Assembly (NCBI GenBank): GCA_035610835.1
Contig: CM069441.1
Location: 84,918,677-84,982,676 of the forward strand
Source of the DNA: Ophiura sarsii
Taxonomy: Eukaryota > Echinodermata > Ophiuroidea > Amphilepidida > Ophiuridae
Direction of reading: 5' to 3'
Length of the DNA stretch: 64,000 nucleotides
Positions 37,101 to 43,605 of the stretch are shown in pieces. Position 1 is the first letter of the stretch; each line of letters opens with the position of its first letter. Both the position numbers and the translations under genes were made by a program. The notes below the pieces were generated by a model, which was not told the DNA's origin, did no database searches, and worked only from the letters and a program-made list of their open reading frames with translations.

Positions 37101-38809
37101 TTTTACAGACATAATGAGAAAAATATGGGGATTCTTCTGATATCAAAATATCTTGATGTGTAAAAAAAATCATAGCCCCAAAAAAGTGATCGGAACATAC
37201 ACCTTTAACCTATCAGTAAACTTTGTCATGTTATCTTTTAAATGATTGTAAATTACAGTGAATACTTTATATGCTTTACAATGAAGGCTTTATTCATGCC
37301 CCCATCTTTGGCATGTTTGTTGTTGGTGAACCAGTTCCAAACTGTTAATGGCTGATGCACAGCAACCTTCCATAAACAGTGTGGTGAGGTGACTGGCCCG
37401 ATAGACCAGTGGCGTAGCTAGGGTCACTTGTCAGAGGGGGCAAAGGGTATTTTTCCTCGGTGAACAACAGTTCGACCCGGTGGCGTAGCCAGGTTTATCG
37501 TCTCCACTTTGCCTTCCCAATTTTCCACTGCCTTCCAGATTTTCCCAATTCATTTTTTATTCGGGGGGGGGGGGGGGGGGGGCCTTGCCCCCGCCTGACT
37601 ACTGTGATGGACCCCTTTTCCTTCCCTTTTTGTCTCCTCTTTGCCTTCCCGATTTTCCACCACTGCCTTGCAGATTTTCCAGATTTTTTTTTTGAGGGGG
37701 GGGGGGGGCACTCTGCCCCCTTGCTCCCGCCTGGCTACGCTACTGTGATGGACCCCTTTATTTAGAAATTGGTGCAAAAACTTTCACATGCAAATGATAC
37801 CCCAAAAGAATTGGGTGAAAAAGCATCTTTTTAAAAAAAAAATTGAAGGGAAAAAGAAGGGGGGAAAGCCTGACCAACCAACCCATTTGCCCATAGAACA
37901 CTTAAGTCACCTAATAAATGTATTCTTATCTTTATACAGGGTCACACAATAGGTCATGCAATGACAGGCGGTAGTGGAGGAGGAGAACAAGAACAGCAAC
38001 CACAACAGCAACAGCAATATGAACAACAACCATATGGTCAACAGCAACAGCCATATGGACAACAGCAACAGCCATACGGACAACAGGAACAGCCAACAGT
38101 GTGTGCTTTTGAACTACGAGCATTTATGGATTGTGCCCAGAGCAATAGCGATATTACTTTCTGCCAGGACTTCAACGAGGCCCTCAAACAGTGCAAGCAA
38201 GCCTACGGTGAGCGTCTTTGAACGAGTCAATTCATGGGTTTTTTAAATCTTTTTCTCATCTAGTTAACATGCATATTGTGCGACAAAAACCCTTTGGAAT
38301 AAAGATGGGACTTACAATAGCCCTAACCCATAATGGGTGGTTTGTATGAATAAAGCTAACAGGGGAAGGAAATAACTCACTGGAGTCCGTTGATTTTCTT
38401 GATTTTAAATATTGTTTTAATATTGGGGAAAAAACATTCCATTCAGTCACAACTTGGCTCACACCATGAAGTTATGCGGTGAAATGTTAATTTTAAAAAC
38501 TAAGGGCGCGGTCGGTCTTCTGAGACAAACTTGGGCAATGTCTTGCTAGACGTCCCTTAACTCAAGCGCGCATGCTCAAACCAATTAATGATACGTTGTA
38601 GCTATACGGTTTATTCCGAACGGGACGTGAGGCAAGATATAGCCCAAACTTGTCATGTTTTTTTTGCCTATACAAATAGTACCACAAACACAAATATGAG
38701 ACTGGTTCATTGTGTTAATGAGGCTCTATTGTATATAATGTTATCATAATTCATATTTAAACATTAATGTTCTCCTTTTCATAATTGTTTTCAATTTGCA
38801 GGTATGTGA
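2058..38809 (+). CDS. CHCHD2: CHCHD2/CHCHD10 orthologue, twin CX9C mitochondrial protein (4 exons)
   Basis: Join 2058-2104, 36501-36687, 37940-38207 and 38802-38809: 510 nt, 169 residues plus stop (human CHCHD2 is about 151). Every junction is GT-AG and in frame. Residues 1-16 are Arg/Ser-rich and begin [11 protein letters not shown], close to the vertebrate start. Residues 19-59 are Pro/Ala-rich. Residues 60-89 form the Gly/Ala hydrophobic helix ([19 protein letters not shown], then [11 protein letters not shown]), the most conserved block of CHCHD2/10. Residues 94-130 are Gln-rich with QQPYG repeats. Residues 133-163 form the CHCH domain: C133-x9-C143 and C153-x9-C163. Family knowledge: an intermembrane-space protein imported through Mia40, linked to MICOS and respiratory control, with a nuclear role in stress. 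Invertebrates often have one gene for the vertebrate CHCHD2/10 pair, so the symbol is provisional. The 34.4-kb first intron is odd for so small a gene. Confidence 0.93.
2769..2875 (+). pseudogene. tRNA-Ser(UGA)-like relic or tRNA-derived SINE head
   Basis: A clear A-box (TGGCGGAGCGG at about 2783) precedes an anticodon-like stem GATTTGAAATC with UGA in the loop, a long insert, and a B-box-like AGTTCAAGCCC at about 2851. The acceptor and T stems pair poorly (several mismatches when folded by hand), so a functional tRNA is unlikely. A T-rich tail follows, as for a SINE or tRNA pseudogene. Confidence 0.45.
2887..3000. repeat. T-rich low-complexity tract
   Basis: Long T runs broken by A directly follow the tRNA-like relic and may be a degraded retroposon tail read on this strand. 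Confidence 0.7.
3003..3990. repeat. C-rich tandem duplication
   Basis: After a short duplication of CTACGCTCGGGTCCCCG, a unit starting GATGATTATGCCACATTACC at 3058 recurs at 3450. The second copy is longer (about 540 against 390 bases) because an inner CCATTTCCCGTGGCTACTTC block is repeated. Poly-C runs separate sub-blocks. No coding capacity. Confidence 0.75.
4281..4920. repeat. CA repeat and long T/TTTA/ATT low-complexity block
   Basis: CA and CAAA repeats at 4281-4318 precede about 580 bases of TTTA and T runs, including an (ATT)n run at about 4829-4866. Open frames here are Phe/Leu/Ile artefacts. Confidence 0.85.
5205..5445. mobile_element. Old relative of the 55 kb TTAA foldback element
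   Basis: Phrases such as GATCATAAAT, TTACAGAGCGATAC and ACCATGACTTTGA, in the same order and with inverted partners, match the foldback element at 55003-55375. The copy is diverged and its ends are not clear. Confidence 0.5.
5690..6355. mobile_element. Non-autonomous hAT element (666 bp)
   Basis: Ends are TAGTGATGGCC and GGCCATCACTA, inverted. A perfect 8-bp target duplication ATTCAGCA flanks it at 5682-5689 and 6356-6363. Sub-terminal GATCGGAATCG-type clusters, typical of hAT MITEs, fill both ends. No transposase is seen; the small frame at 5954-6175 is not recognisable. Confidence 0.9.
6476..6675 (+). mobile_element. Truncated CAGTGGCGTAG-family hAT-like element
   Basis: CAGTGGCGTAGCCAGG at the left end is followed by a G run, ATGAACCGACAA, CATAGCGCACA and GAGGTACATTTTGGCTCT. 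The same order is found in the complete copy at 48240-48576. The right terminus is missing. Confidence 0.65.
7945..8575 (+). repeat. G-rich GGTTTGTGGTGGGGA minisatellite
   Basis: About 630 bases of degenerate 15-25 base units around GGGTTTGTGGTGGGGA, almost C-free on this strand. The Pro/His-rich opposite-strand frame (7930-8640) is a by-product. Dense G runs could form G-quadruplexes in DNA or in intronic RNA. Confidence 0.85.
8780..9072 (+). repeat. Left flank block of the inverted array
   Basis: Holds GTGGAAGCGCTACTTTTGG and TTCAACTGATTCTGCTTCCA blocks, both shared with 33175-33430. The second block is inverted there while the first is in the same orientation. Also contains an internal degenerate duplication around AATGACTGAAATT. 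Confidence 0.7.
9073..9603 (+). repeat. Left array of ~165-bp units with YY1-like sites
   Basis: Between three and four copies of a unit beginning AGATGGCGTCCAAGATGGCC and including TCAATCAGACTGGTTTAA. The same unit lies inverted at 32486-33180. Each unit carries two ATGGCnnCC words, close to the reverse complement of the YY1 core. Confidence 0.85.
9700..10265 (-). mobile_element. LINE reverse transcriptase C-terminal part, decayed
   Basis: Read on the minus strand with frameshifts and stops, this gives [13 protein letters not shown] (RT motif around the first catalytic Asp), then [20 protein letters not shown] and a region where the usual FADDAA is degraded to YSNESALIA, then [18 protein letters not shown]. 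It is the downstream half of the non-LTR reverse transcriptase whose upstream half lies at 30826-31243. Non-functional. Confidence 0.8.
10430..10970 (+). repeat. ~180-bp tandem units with TGCCGGACAAGCAAAATATT
   Basis: Roughly three units containing TGCCGGACAAGCAAAATATT, GGCGACGCAATACATTTTGT and AAAGGGGGCATATTA. Two more units lie at 18588-18900 in the same orientation, about 8 kb away. Confidence 0.8.
12069..12536. mobile_element. 470-bp TIR element, copy 1
   Basis: Ends are GGGCGTACATCACTAATTCG and its near-perfect inverse CGAATTAGTGGTGTACGCCC. The copy at 13529-13996 looks identical base for base by eye. No coding frame. Class not assigned: no clear target duplication around this single copy. 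Confidence 0.85.
13103..13152. repeat. Poly-C run
   Basis: About 30 consecutive C. Assembly length here is probably unreliable. Confidence 0.8.
13529..13996. mobile_element. 470-bp TIR element, copy 2
   Basis: Same orientation and apparent identity with 12069-12536; 992 bases lie between. TTAT precedes copy 1 and follows copy 2, which could be a target duplication of the whole two-copy unit. Confidence 0.85.
14810..14990 (+). repeat. Dispersed repeat ending in a palindrome, copy 1
   Basis: Shares AAATGCACTCACAT, CCTAGAACTCTTAGTAATAC, CGGCAGTGCTGACA and GTGAATTTC with 33430-33634. A hairpin GTGACC / GGTCAC enclosing CTAGGTAG / CTACCTAG is followed by ATTGGGACTA. Confidence 0.7.
14995..15080. 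repeat. AGCCTAGGCTATGT short tandem repeat
   Basis: Several imperfect copies of the palindromic unit TAGCCTAGGCTATG in a row. Confidence 0.8.
15815..16935 (+). mobile_element. Non-autonomous Helitron (1.1 kb)
   Basis: Starts TCTATATAATAATACTC after an A and ends CTAG before a T. That matches the Helitron rule (A|TC...CTRR|T). A GC-rich palindrome-rich tail (CCCGGGTGACCG) precedes the end. The inside is a ~130-bp tandem repeat with AAACTCGGTGACGGGAAGC and AGGTCAAAGGTC words. A 5' end of the same family lies on the minus strand at 48903-49371. No Rep/helicase is seen. Confidence 0.75.
17598..18523. mobile_element. TIR element ending TGAAGAG...TTGCAAAAGGGC
   Basis: Inverted ends around TTGCAAAAGGGC with TA on both outer sides. 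Inside are a degenerate TAGTCCATTGAC repeat (17850-18080) and a palindrome of GGGCCTGTATCC / GGACACAGGCCC type at 18299-18335. No protein. Confidence 0.6.
18588..18900 (+). repeat. ~180-bp units as at 10430-10970
   Basis: About 1.7 units with TGCCGGACAAGCAAA and the AAAGGGGGCATATTA word, same orientation as the array at 10.4 kb. They lead directly into the next array. Confidence 0.8.
19130..20745 (+). repeat. Array B: ~125-bp tandem units
   Basis: About thirteen units with TGTGTGACACTGTGCCAGGG, CTGCCTAAATACTT and GTGCCAGATACAAAATACTT. An inverted segment of the same array is at 30545-30745. The 15-mer TGACACTGTGCCAGG is shared, inverted, with array C. Short frames are artefacts. Confidence 0.9.
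20746..25688 (-). repeat. Array C: ~145-bp tandem units, interrupted
   Basis: Units contain GAGTTAGGTTTGCCTGGCAC, GTAAATGTTAACACTAAGTA and GCCTGCCTGGCACAGTGTCA. One unit or so lies at 20746-20917 and about thirteen at 23847-25688. The 2.9-kb element at 20918-23846 sits inside one unit. Units are very similar, suggesting recent expansion or homogenisation. Confidence 0.9.
20918..23846. mobile_element. Unclassified 2.9-kb TIR element with dispersed GATGCTACATGGACACC
   Basis: Ends GGCTCATTCCATGAAGTTGG and its inverse; target duplication ATAT (20914-20917, 23847-23850), consistent with the uninterrupted array C unit. Inside, GATGCTACATGGACACC or close variants occur at about 21112, 21474, 21667, 22842, 23031, 23050, 23219 and 23407, and inverted at about 22484 and 22675. 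At 23405-23450 the word becomes a hairpin (CCGATGCTAC / GTAGCATCGG) around GGACACC. AT-rich elsewhere. The frames present (for example 21545-21754, 22069-22263, 23408-23758) match nothing I know. See its likely relative at 33716-34908. Confidence 0.8.
25690..30510 (+). repeat. Array D: ~300-bp units in three higher-order blocks
   Basis: Units carry TGACCCCTAGTGACCCC, TTGACCTTTGACCTGG, AAACAAGATGCAACAAA, GGAGCATGTCTTAACTTTTA and AAGGTCATGAGTCATTTCC. Blocks start near 25785, 27730 and 28767; at 25785 and 28767 the start is CTAGATCTTGCTCCGG. All end in GAAGATGAA microsatellites (27170, 28735, 30432). At 27240 and 30480 CTCGATTTTT/AAAAATCAAGGT hairpins follow. The Ser- and Phe-rich frames on the minus strand here are artefacts. 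Confidence 0.9.
30545..30745 (-). repeat. Inverted piece of array B
   Basis: About 1.6 units, reverse complement of 19130-20745 (AGTATTTAGGCAGCCCTGGC and AAACAGTTTATATAACATAT). It lies at the right edge of the 20-kb repeat block, directly before the LINE fragment. Confidence 0.85.
30826..31243 (-). mobile_element. LINE reverse transcriptase N-terminal part
   Basis: Minus-strand frame with [20 protein letters not shown], then [20 protein letters not shown] and [15 protein letters not shown], the standard start of a non-LTR reverse transcriptase. With frameshifts it continues to [14 protein letters not shown] and [14 protein letters not shown], where it stops matching. A hAT element separates it from the endonuclease part at 31664-32460. 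Broken, non-functional. Confidence 0.88.
31244..31655. mobile_element. Non-autonomous hAT element inside the LINE (412 bp)
   Basis: Ends TAGTGCTGTTATCGA and the inverse of TAGGGCTGTCATCGA. Perfect 8-bp target duplication ATAGTAGT (31236-31243, 31656-31663). Many GTCGACAT / TATCGACAT words inside, typical of hAT MITEs. Confidence 0.9.
31664..32460 (-). mobile_element. LINE endonuclease and linker part, decayed
   Basis: Read on the minus strand: [15 protein letters not shown] (AP-endonuclease start, with the metal-binding Glu of LQET), [14 protein letters not shown], then a linker with WWNKK and [18 protein letters not shown] phrases leading to the reverse transcriptase. Stops and frameshifts break it. 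With 30826-31243 and 9700-10265 it gives EN, linker and RT in the right order on one strand. The clade was not assigned. Confidence 0.75.
32486..33180 (-). repeat. Right, inverted array of ~165-bp units
   Basis: About four and a half copies of the reverse complement of the unit at 9073-9603 (GGCGGCCATCTTGGACGCCA, then TAGAGTGCACCTGAGTGTCT). Spacing between the GGCGGCCATC words is about 166 bases. Confidence 0.88.
33181..33430. repeat. Right flank block of the inverted array
   Basis: 33181-33280 is the inverse of about 8960-9065 (TTCCGGAAGTTAGATTTTTT). 33345-33430, with GTGGAAGCGCTACTTTTGG, has the same orientation as 8783-8865, so the arm is partly re-flipped. Confidence 0.7.
33430..33634 (+). 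repeat. Dispersed repeat ending in a palindrome, copy 2
   Basis: Matches 14810-14990 up to GTGAATTTC. It then has a different palindrome (GTAGTG / CACTAC and GTGTAT / ATACAC stems, GGTACC on both sides) followed by the same ATTGGGACTA. Confidence 0.7.
33716..34908. mobile_element. Unclassified 1.2-kb TIR element with dispersed GTAACGGAGACACCAAA
   Basis: Perfect 19-bp inverted ends GTGGGTGTTTCCATAAATA and 4-bp target duplication ATAC (33712-33715, 34909-34912). The word GTGTAACGGAGACACCAAA or variants occur near 33926, 34113, 34290 and 34475. The last copy is a hairpin, CACCGTGTAAC (34472-34482) / GTTACACGGTG (34503-34513), enclosing GAGACACC. It is inserted at the 3' end of the LINE fragment that follows. 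No recognisable protein. Confidence 0.82.
34916..35335 (-). mobile_element. L2/CR1-type LINE 3' end
   Basis: Intact minus-strand frame 35335-35018: [20 protein letters not shown], then [29 protein letters not shown] and a [10 protein letters not shown] end. This is the classic C-terminus of L2/CR1-like reverse transcriptases. After the stop comes a GCGCCTTGATCATGTATTTG tail, the usual L2-like 3' end. 5'-truncated. Confidence 0.88.
36501..36687 (+). CDS. CHCHD2: CHCHD2/10 exon 2
   Basis: Acceptor ATGTATAG ends at 36500 and donor GTAAGT starts at 36688. The exon encodes residues 16-78: the Pro/Ala/Gln-rich segment and the first half of the conserved hydrophobic Gly/Ala helix. The vertebrate proteins have the same order of segments. 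An in-frame ATG at 36493 lies just before the acceptor, so an internal start is conceivable but would lose the basic N-terminus. Confidence 0.93.
36842..37204. mobile_element. TTAA-flanked MITE (363 bp)
   Basis: TTAA on both sides. Ends AGGTAGATGTTCCGAT and the inverse of AGGTGTATGTTCCGATC. A TTAA target is used by piggyBac and Kolobok elements; no transposase here. Confidence 0.8.
37412..37749. mobile_element. Nested CAGTGGCGTAG-family elements with poly-G
   Basis: A left end CAGTGGCGTAGCTAGG at 37412 is interrupted by a second unit from GGTGGCGTAGCCAGG (37484) to CCTGGCTACGCTACTG (37749). The inside holds G runs at 37562-37582 and 37695-37709 and two CCTTCCCnATTTTCCAC blocks. Confidence 0.7.
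37940..38207 (+). CDS. CHCHD2: CHCHD2/10 exon 3 with CHCH domain
   Basis: Acceptor TTTATACAG ends at 37939. The exon starts with [11 protein letters not shown], continues through a CAA/CAG-rich stretch coding three near-identical QQPYG units, and ends with the CHCH domain, both CX9C motifs intact. Donor GTGAGC starts at 38208. Reading through this donor would end the protein QAYGERL-stop instead of QAYGM-stop, so a retained-intron or three-exon form cannot be excluded. Confidence 0.95.
38208..38801 (+). other. CHCHD2/10 intron 3
   Basis: GTGAGC to TTTGCAG, 594 bases. Nothing else recognised. Confidence 0.75.
38802..38809 (+). CDS. CHCHD2: CHCHD2/10 exon 4, last codons
   Basis: A pyrimidine-rich tract and TTGCAG end at 38801. 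The exon completes a Gly codon, then ATG and TGA. Eight coding bases in a final exon that is otherwise 3' UTR fit the vertebrate gene, whose last exon also codes only a few residues. The alternative is termination by read-through of exon 3 (ERL-stop). Confidence 0.7.
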
Positions 38810-39778
38810 TAACAGCGGCATAGGGTCTTCAGCCGTCAACCTGCCAAGTATTCTATAAACTGATACACAAGATCTTCCTGTACTCTGTTAGATCAAAATC
38901 GACAAGTTCTTCCGATCTGTTAGTCAATGTGTCGTCACACCAACACCATTCATATCACCTGCATTAAGTTGCAATTATTTCTCTGCATTGTCTGCTGCGA
39001 TACACAATGGCATCGCTTTGTAGATTTGACAGAGTACATCGTCACCAGAGTTTTTATTGCTGTGAATAGAATACCACAACCATTTTATTGAGAGTATATT
39101 TTTATGTTTATCATAAAAGAGCAGGCAGATTTATGGACAAAATTGTGTGAAAACCCGAAAAGAATTCCATCCAACCCAAAATTGTATTATCAATAATTTG
39201 CAGCTAACATCAACCCATGTGTGCTTTTATGAAAGCGTTAGCGTTGACATGTGTGTTTCCACAAGGCCGACACATATGTCAGATTTAGCTACTTCAGTAC
39301 AGAGCTATATCTATTACTCTTGCAACCTGCTTCCCAGATATTTTGCTATTGTACTTGGGAAAATGATGTGTTGTTTTAAAAATTTGCTGTATATCACTAA
39401 GTGTGTTTTTATTATAAAAAGTACAAGATACCTGTATATTTTCAAATCCAGAATTACAATTTTATTAAAGATCCTAGAAAGATATTCACAAAAGCATTTT
39501 GTCCTTTACAAATGACCCCAAACTAGTTTTAAAACATGCTAATTTGCACAGAGACCACCACATGGCATATACAATGTATTATGATAGCTTACATCAGTAT
39601 TATTACACAATTTGTACTTCCTTTACCTCATATTTATCCTAGTTTGTATTCAAATGACCATGTCACATCATGTATGTGACTGATTCAAATGCTTGTTAAG
39701 TTACTGTAGAATCCATAATTTAATGCGCCAATCAGAGACATTGTTAGAAAAATTGTATCCCTGATCTCAGTGATCGGA

Positions 39779-39876
39779 TGAAGATTCAAGTGATATTTGA
39801 TAAGCAGTACTTTAATTGGTTAATTTGGAAGATTCAAGTGATATTTGATAAGCAGTACTTTAATTGGTTAATTTGA
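39779..39876 (+). repeat. Direct duplication of ~48 bp
   Basis: GAAGATTCAAGTGATATTTG and the following 28 bases occur twice in a row, apparently without change. Confidence 0.9.
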
Positions 39877-40427
39877 ATTAGCATATCTTGTCATTTACCA
39901 ATCACAAACGCTGTTGACTAGACGGGTAGTGCTCAGGGGGTTAATTAAAGGATGACTGTGTATCAGTTGTTTAGAGGTAACTTTTAAGAATCAAAACATT
40001 TTCACTTTGGAACCAATTAATTGCACGAGGGTGTAGCCCAGAGGGAAATTTCGAGGTCCCAAAGTAAAATATTTGATTCTTAACAGTTACCGACAAAACA
40101 ACTGATCAAAGTCATTATCCTGATTCAAAACCGCCAATTAAAATAGTCATTTAATGATACGGACATTATTTATTTAAGAAGTTACACTTTACGGCAATTT
40201 AACCATGCTTTACTCATTACAAATCGATCAATTTGTCATGAATGTCAGAATAAAAGGTTATCAACCATCACATTTCCCACCCCAAATGCAATTTCTTATA
40301 AGCAAGTGTGTACATAAATCAGAAACTGTGACTTCAACCAATAAAAGTAATATTATACCAAATTGAAATGGAGGTGAAGATGGGAAGCATCTTGTCCGTT
40401 TACCCCCATCTGTCAGTTGGCATTTAT

Positions 40428-40588
40428 TTTCCAACTGTCTGTTGTTTCCACTTTTGCTTGTTGGGACTAGTTTTTCACATGTGGATATTTTTAAATATGA
40501 TGTGAAACACTTTTTTTGTTTAGATATTTTAAATATCCAAATGTGAAAAACTAGTCCCAATAAGCAAACAACGGACAGTGTGGAAAAT
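40428..40588. mobile_element. Short foldback element
   Basis: Arms of about 60 bases around GGGACTAGTTTTTCACAT and its inverse, with a 40-base AT-rich centre. No target duplication identified. Confidence 0.65.
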
Positions 40589-40799
40589 GATGATATATTG
40601 AAATATATCATCTAAAGCCCTTTCACTCTTCATTCTCTCTTTAATTCTGCAAGTCTCCTTGGCTGTGGTTTGTACATTTTATAATCACTTAATGTAGTCA
40701 ACGGCATCTTGGGGTTTGACTTTCAGGTTTAAACTCATTAAATCTGTCAAAGGAAGGATTAATTGAACTTTTTGTCACATGCATGCATTAATCACACAG

Positions 40800-40857
40800 T
40801 AGAATAAAAAGCTGCCTCTTAGTAACTATTACAGTTAAGAGGCAGCTTTTTATTCTA
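40800..40857. terminator. Perfect 22-bp hairpin with AATAAA on both strands
   Basis: TAGAATAAAAAGCTGCCTCT plus TA pairs exactly with 40836-40857 around a 14-base loop. AATAAA reads on the plus strand at 40803-40808 and on the minus strand at 40854-40849. Placed between two convergent genes, it could serve both as a 3'-end signal. It could equally be a tiny transposon relic. Confidence 0.45.
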
Positions 40858-41203
40858 TGATTATATGACACATTTTGTAATCCACAAAAGACAATTTTGC
40901 AGTGGCTCTCGGCAAAGGGAATAGCATTTGTAAATGTAAACCAAACCAAAGTCACTTGAGACCTTCCAGAGTTAGAGAGAATGGGTGTGGTTAATGATGG
41001 ATATCTTTATGGATTGTTTTCATTATGTGCAAATAATAAATCAAAAACAAACTTAAATTCATTCATCCACATAGTGTTTTATTAATATATATTGTTTGTA
41101 ACTCTTTGACTCATTTTGTTTCAAATAAGACCACTAGATATCTGTAACATGTCATGTTTGCCAAGGGCTCAAAACCAAGATGCACCACAGAGATTCCCAC
41201 CTA

Positions 41204-41858
41204 CAGGGAGAGTCAGAAAGAACGGGCATTTTTTTCATAAAAGCGTCACAAAAGATGTAGGTATGCATATTCCAAATCAATGGTAGCGCTTTCAAGACTT
41301 CCAATTTGGCTTTCATTCAAAAGAAGAATTTTAAAAAATCAACCATTTTGTTATAATATTACACTAATTTGATTAAAGCCCCAAAACCTGAAGCAAATCC
41401 ACAGAATGGTCAAATTATCAAGCCATTCCTAAAAAGTATTCTAATGGGGTTTACCTCCTGAACTGAAACAGTAGATATGCCTCCTTTTACTTTTCCTTCT
41501 TGATTTCAGGCTTTTTATAACTCATAATTACACATATCTATTTATTTCCAGTCATTTTAAGATATCGTATCCAACATTCATGTGCCTTTTCAGTTTTTTC
41601 ACTAGTTTCATTGATCAGCATCTCTGAATCAGGCAACAATAATATGGGTTATTGCCATTCTGTGGAATTGGCTTTAAAATACCGGGTTCTACTCAAATGG
41701 TTACAACTTAAAAACGCAATGATCAAATTCAAAAAATATTTTTTTGAATGAAAGCCAAATGTGTTCTTTGTAACACTTTAGTTGGTTTTGAATATACAGG
41801 CCTAATATTTCTGTGGTGCTTTCGCCAAAAAGGTGCTCGCTCTTTCTGACTCACCCTG
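41204..41858. mobile_element. Mariner-type MITE, CAGGGAGAGTCAGAAAGA ends (655 bp)
   Basis: TA dinucleotides flank both ends. The right end reads TCTTTCTGACTCACCCTG. Arms of over 100 bases are diverged inverted copies (TTTGGCTTTCATTCAAAA in each). Tc1/mariner-like by TA target; no transposase. Confidence 0.78.
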
Positions 41859-42077
41859 TACAACATGAAATTAATAATCTGTTATTCCAAACAAATAAAT
41901 AATGTCAACATTTTATGTCTGCCTTAAAAATTGTGACCAGGGTACATCATCTTTCAGACTACATAAAATACCAATTTTGTTTTAAAATCCCTGAAATATA
42001 TCAATCATTTCTTTTGGAAGGCATATTGACAAACAAGCAAAATTAAAAGTGGAATTATGCATGGAACCAGTTCGAGT

Positions 42078-42702
42078 ATAAAGGTATTGTTTTTAGACCG
42101 TACTTGTGTTATCCAACATATATGCGGAATAACGACGCCGCCGGCAGAGTCGTTTCACGCAAAAAATAATACTACCAAACGCATTTATGTCGGACAATGT
42201 ACGGTCTAAACACAATGGGCCGTATTCTCGTACTTAACACGGTTTTAGCTTAAAACCGTGTTTAACTTGACGCGTGTCTAACTTAAACGCTAGTTTATCC
42301 TTAAATCGATGTGTTTAACAAAACACAATTTTAAACTCGGCAAATCTCGTTCCCAGAGTGGTCCTGTGTTGATTGTATACAGGTATTTATTTCATTGTGG
42401 CCCTAATGGGTTACAATAGATATCGAATGGAAGCCTTAAAAACATGGTACTATTAAAGACTACACGATCCGCACATAAGCTTGCACCGGGCACGGTTGAG
42501 TGATCATTCTTAAACGTGCACTAAACTACCCCGTACCCATGTTTAAAGTTAGACACATTTCGGCGAGTTAGACGCGTGTTTAAGTAAAACAAATTATGCA
42601 AGAATTACGTTTAGTTAAACTGTGTCTAAAGTCAAAGTTAGACGCGTGTTTAGATTAAAACCGTGTTTAACTATGTACGAGAATACGGCCCAATACCTTT
42701 AT
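42078..42702. mobile_element. Small palindromic element interrupted by another
   Basis: ATAAAGGTATTG and TTTAGACCGTAC on the left meet GTACGGTCTAAA, CAAT and ACCTTTAT on the right. The 475-bp element at 42217-42691 sits in its right arm. Confidence 0.7.
42217..42691. mobile_element. PIF/Harbinger-like MITE (475 bp)
   Basis: Ends GGGCCGTATTCTCGTAC and the inverse GTACGAGAATACGGCCC. A 3-bp duplication AAT is confirmed by the interrupted host palindrome. Inside are inverted AAAACCGTGTTTAAC words. A 3-bp target fits PIF/Harbinger, although AAT is not the usual TWA. Confidence 0.75.
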
Positions 42703-43452
42703 TCTCATTCTTAACCAGTCACACTCTAGCCATTTATTTAATCAAAATTGTAACTTTAATTGCCCACACTTTTACAACTTTTACCCCGTTAGTATCGAAT
42801 AACCCCAAAACATTCCTTCCATCCAATCCTGTGCGGTGAGTACTCCATGCGACTCAGGAAAGTCACAGAAGACACGAAGTGCCCTATGGAAGAAAACTAT
42901 AGTTGCCACACACTGCTAATTAATATACGCGGTGTTAAGTTGTCGCATACAAAATGTCGCCGATTTCTCTGAGAACCAATAAGAATTGCCTAAACATTCT
43001 TAAGAATCCTGTTTGCAGTTCAATTCTTCAAAAGTGAACAGTTTCCACGACCAGATGCACTTTTATGTCATGCATATCACACTCGACGCAATGCCCAGCC
43101 TTGTGTTGAGAATACTTCTGAGTTTACCTGCAGCTATGCAAGTTCAAATCAATATGCATTGTTACAAATTCAATATCTTTGGGGAGGAAGAATAGGTGAA
43201 CAGCACCTTGATAATGTTATGGCACTGAAATTAATCCACTGGTCCATTTCTAGACATGGAGTCTGTATGCCGCCTCTGTTTCACCAGTTGTTGAAACATC
43301 TACAGTTTTGACACAGTTAATCCAGTCGTCCTCTTGGCACATCCTAGTCACCTGCTCATATGGTAAACATCATAGTGACCATTCAATTCATCCCCAATTT
43401 CATCCTCTGATAATCATTTCTACAGACAAGTGACCATGTAAAAATCCCCCCA

Positions 43453-43605
43453 TCATTCCCCAGCCCCTTCCTCTGGTTCCATAGTTTCCTCTTCCTCTTG
43501 GTCTCCCTCATCCTCATCGTCATCTCCGGGGAGTGATTTTGAGATGACACCTAGCAACTCTTCAATCTGTTCCTCTGTGAGCCGCTCCTCACTTTCTTCA
43601 ATCAA
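43453..43605 (-). CDS. CRCP: CRCP exon 6 (last)
   Basis: Acceptor TTTTGTTCAG, then LIEESEERLTEEQIEELLG and an Asp/Glu-rich tail ending EEGAGE-stop. ESEERLTEEQIE matches human exactly. The acidic tail is variable in the family. Confidence 0.97.
   Translation of the reverse strand: MIEESEERLTEEQIEELLGVISKSLPGDDDEDEGDQEEEETMEPEEGAGE

Larger units (their letters stand above)
36688..37939 (+). other. CHCHD2/10 intron 2
   Basis: GTAAGT to TATACAG, 1252 bases. Contains the TTAA element at 36842-37204 and nested CAGTGGCGTAG-family pieces at 37412-37749. Confidence 0.9.
38810..43452. other. Convergent intergenic region and 3' UTRs
   Basis: Holds the 3' UTRs of both genes. The first canonical AATAAA after the CHCHD2/10 stop is at 40249-40254 (an ATTAAA is at 39464). 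For CRCP on the minus strand an AATAAA lies at 42738-42733. Foldback elements and a tandem duplication are listed separately. No further gene was recognised; the frames at 39147, 40261 and 43013 look incidental. Confidence 0.6.
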
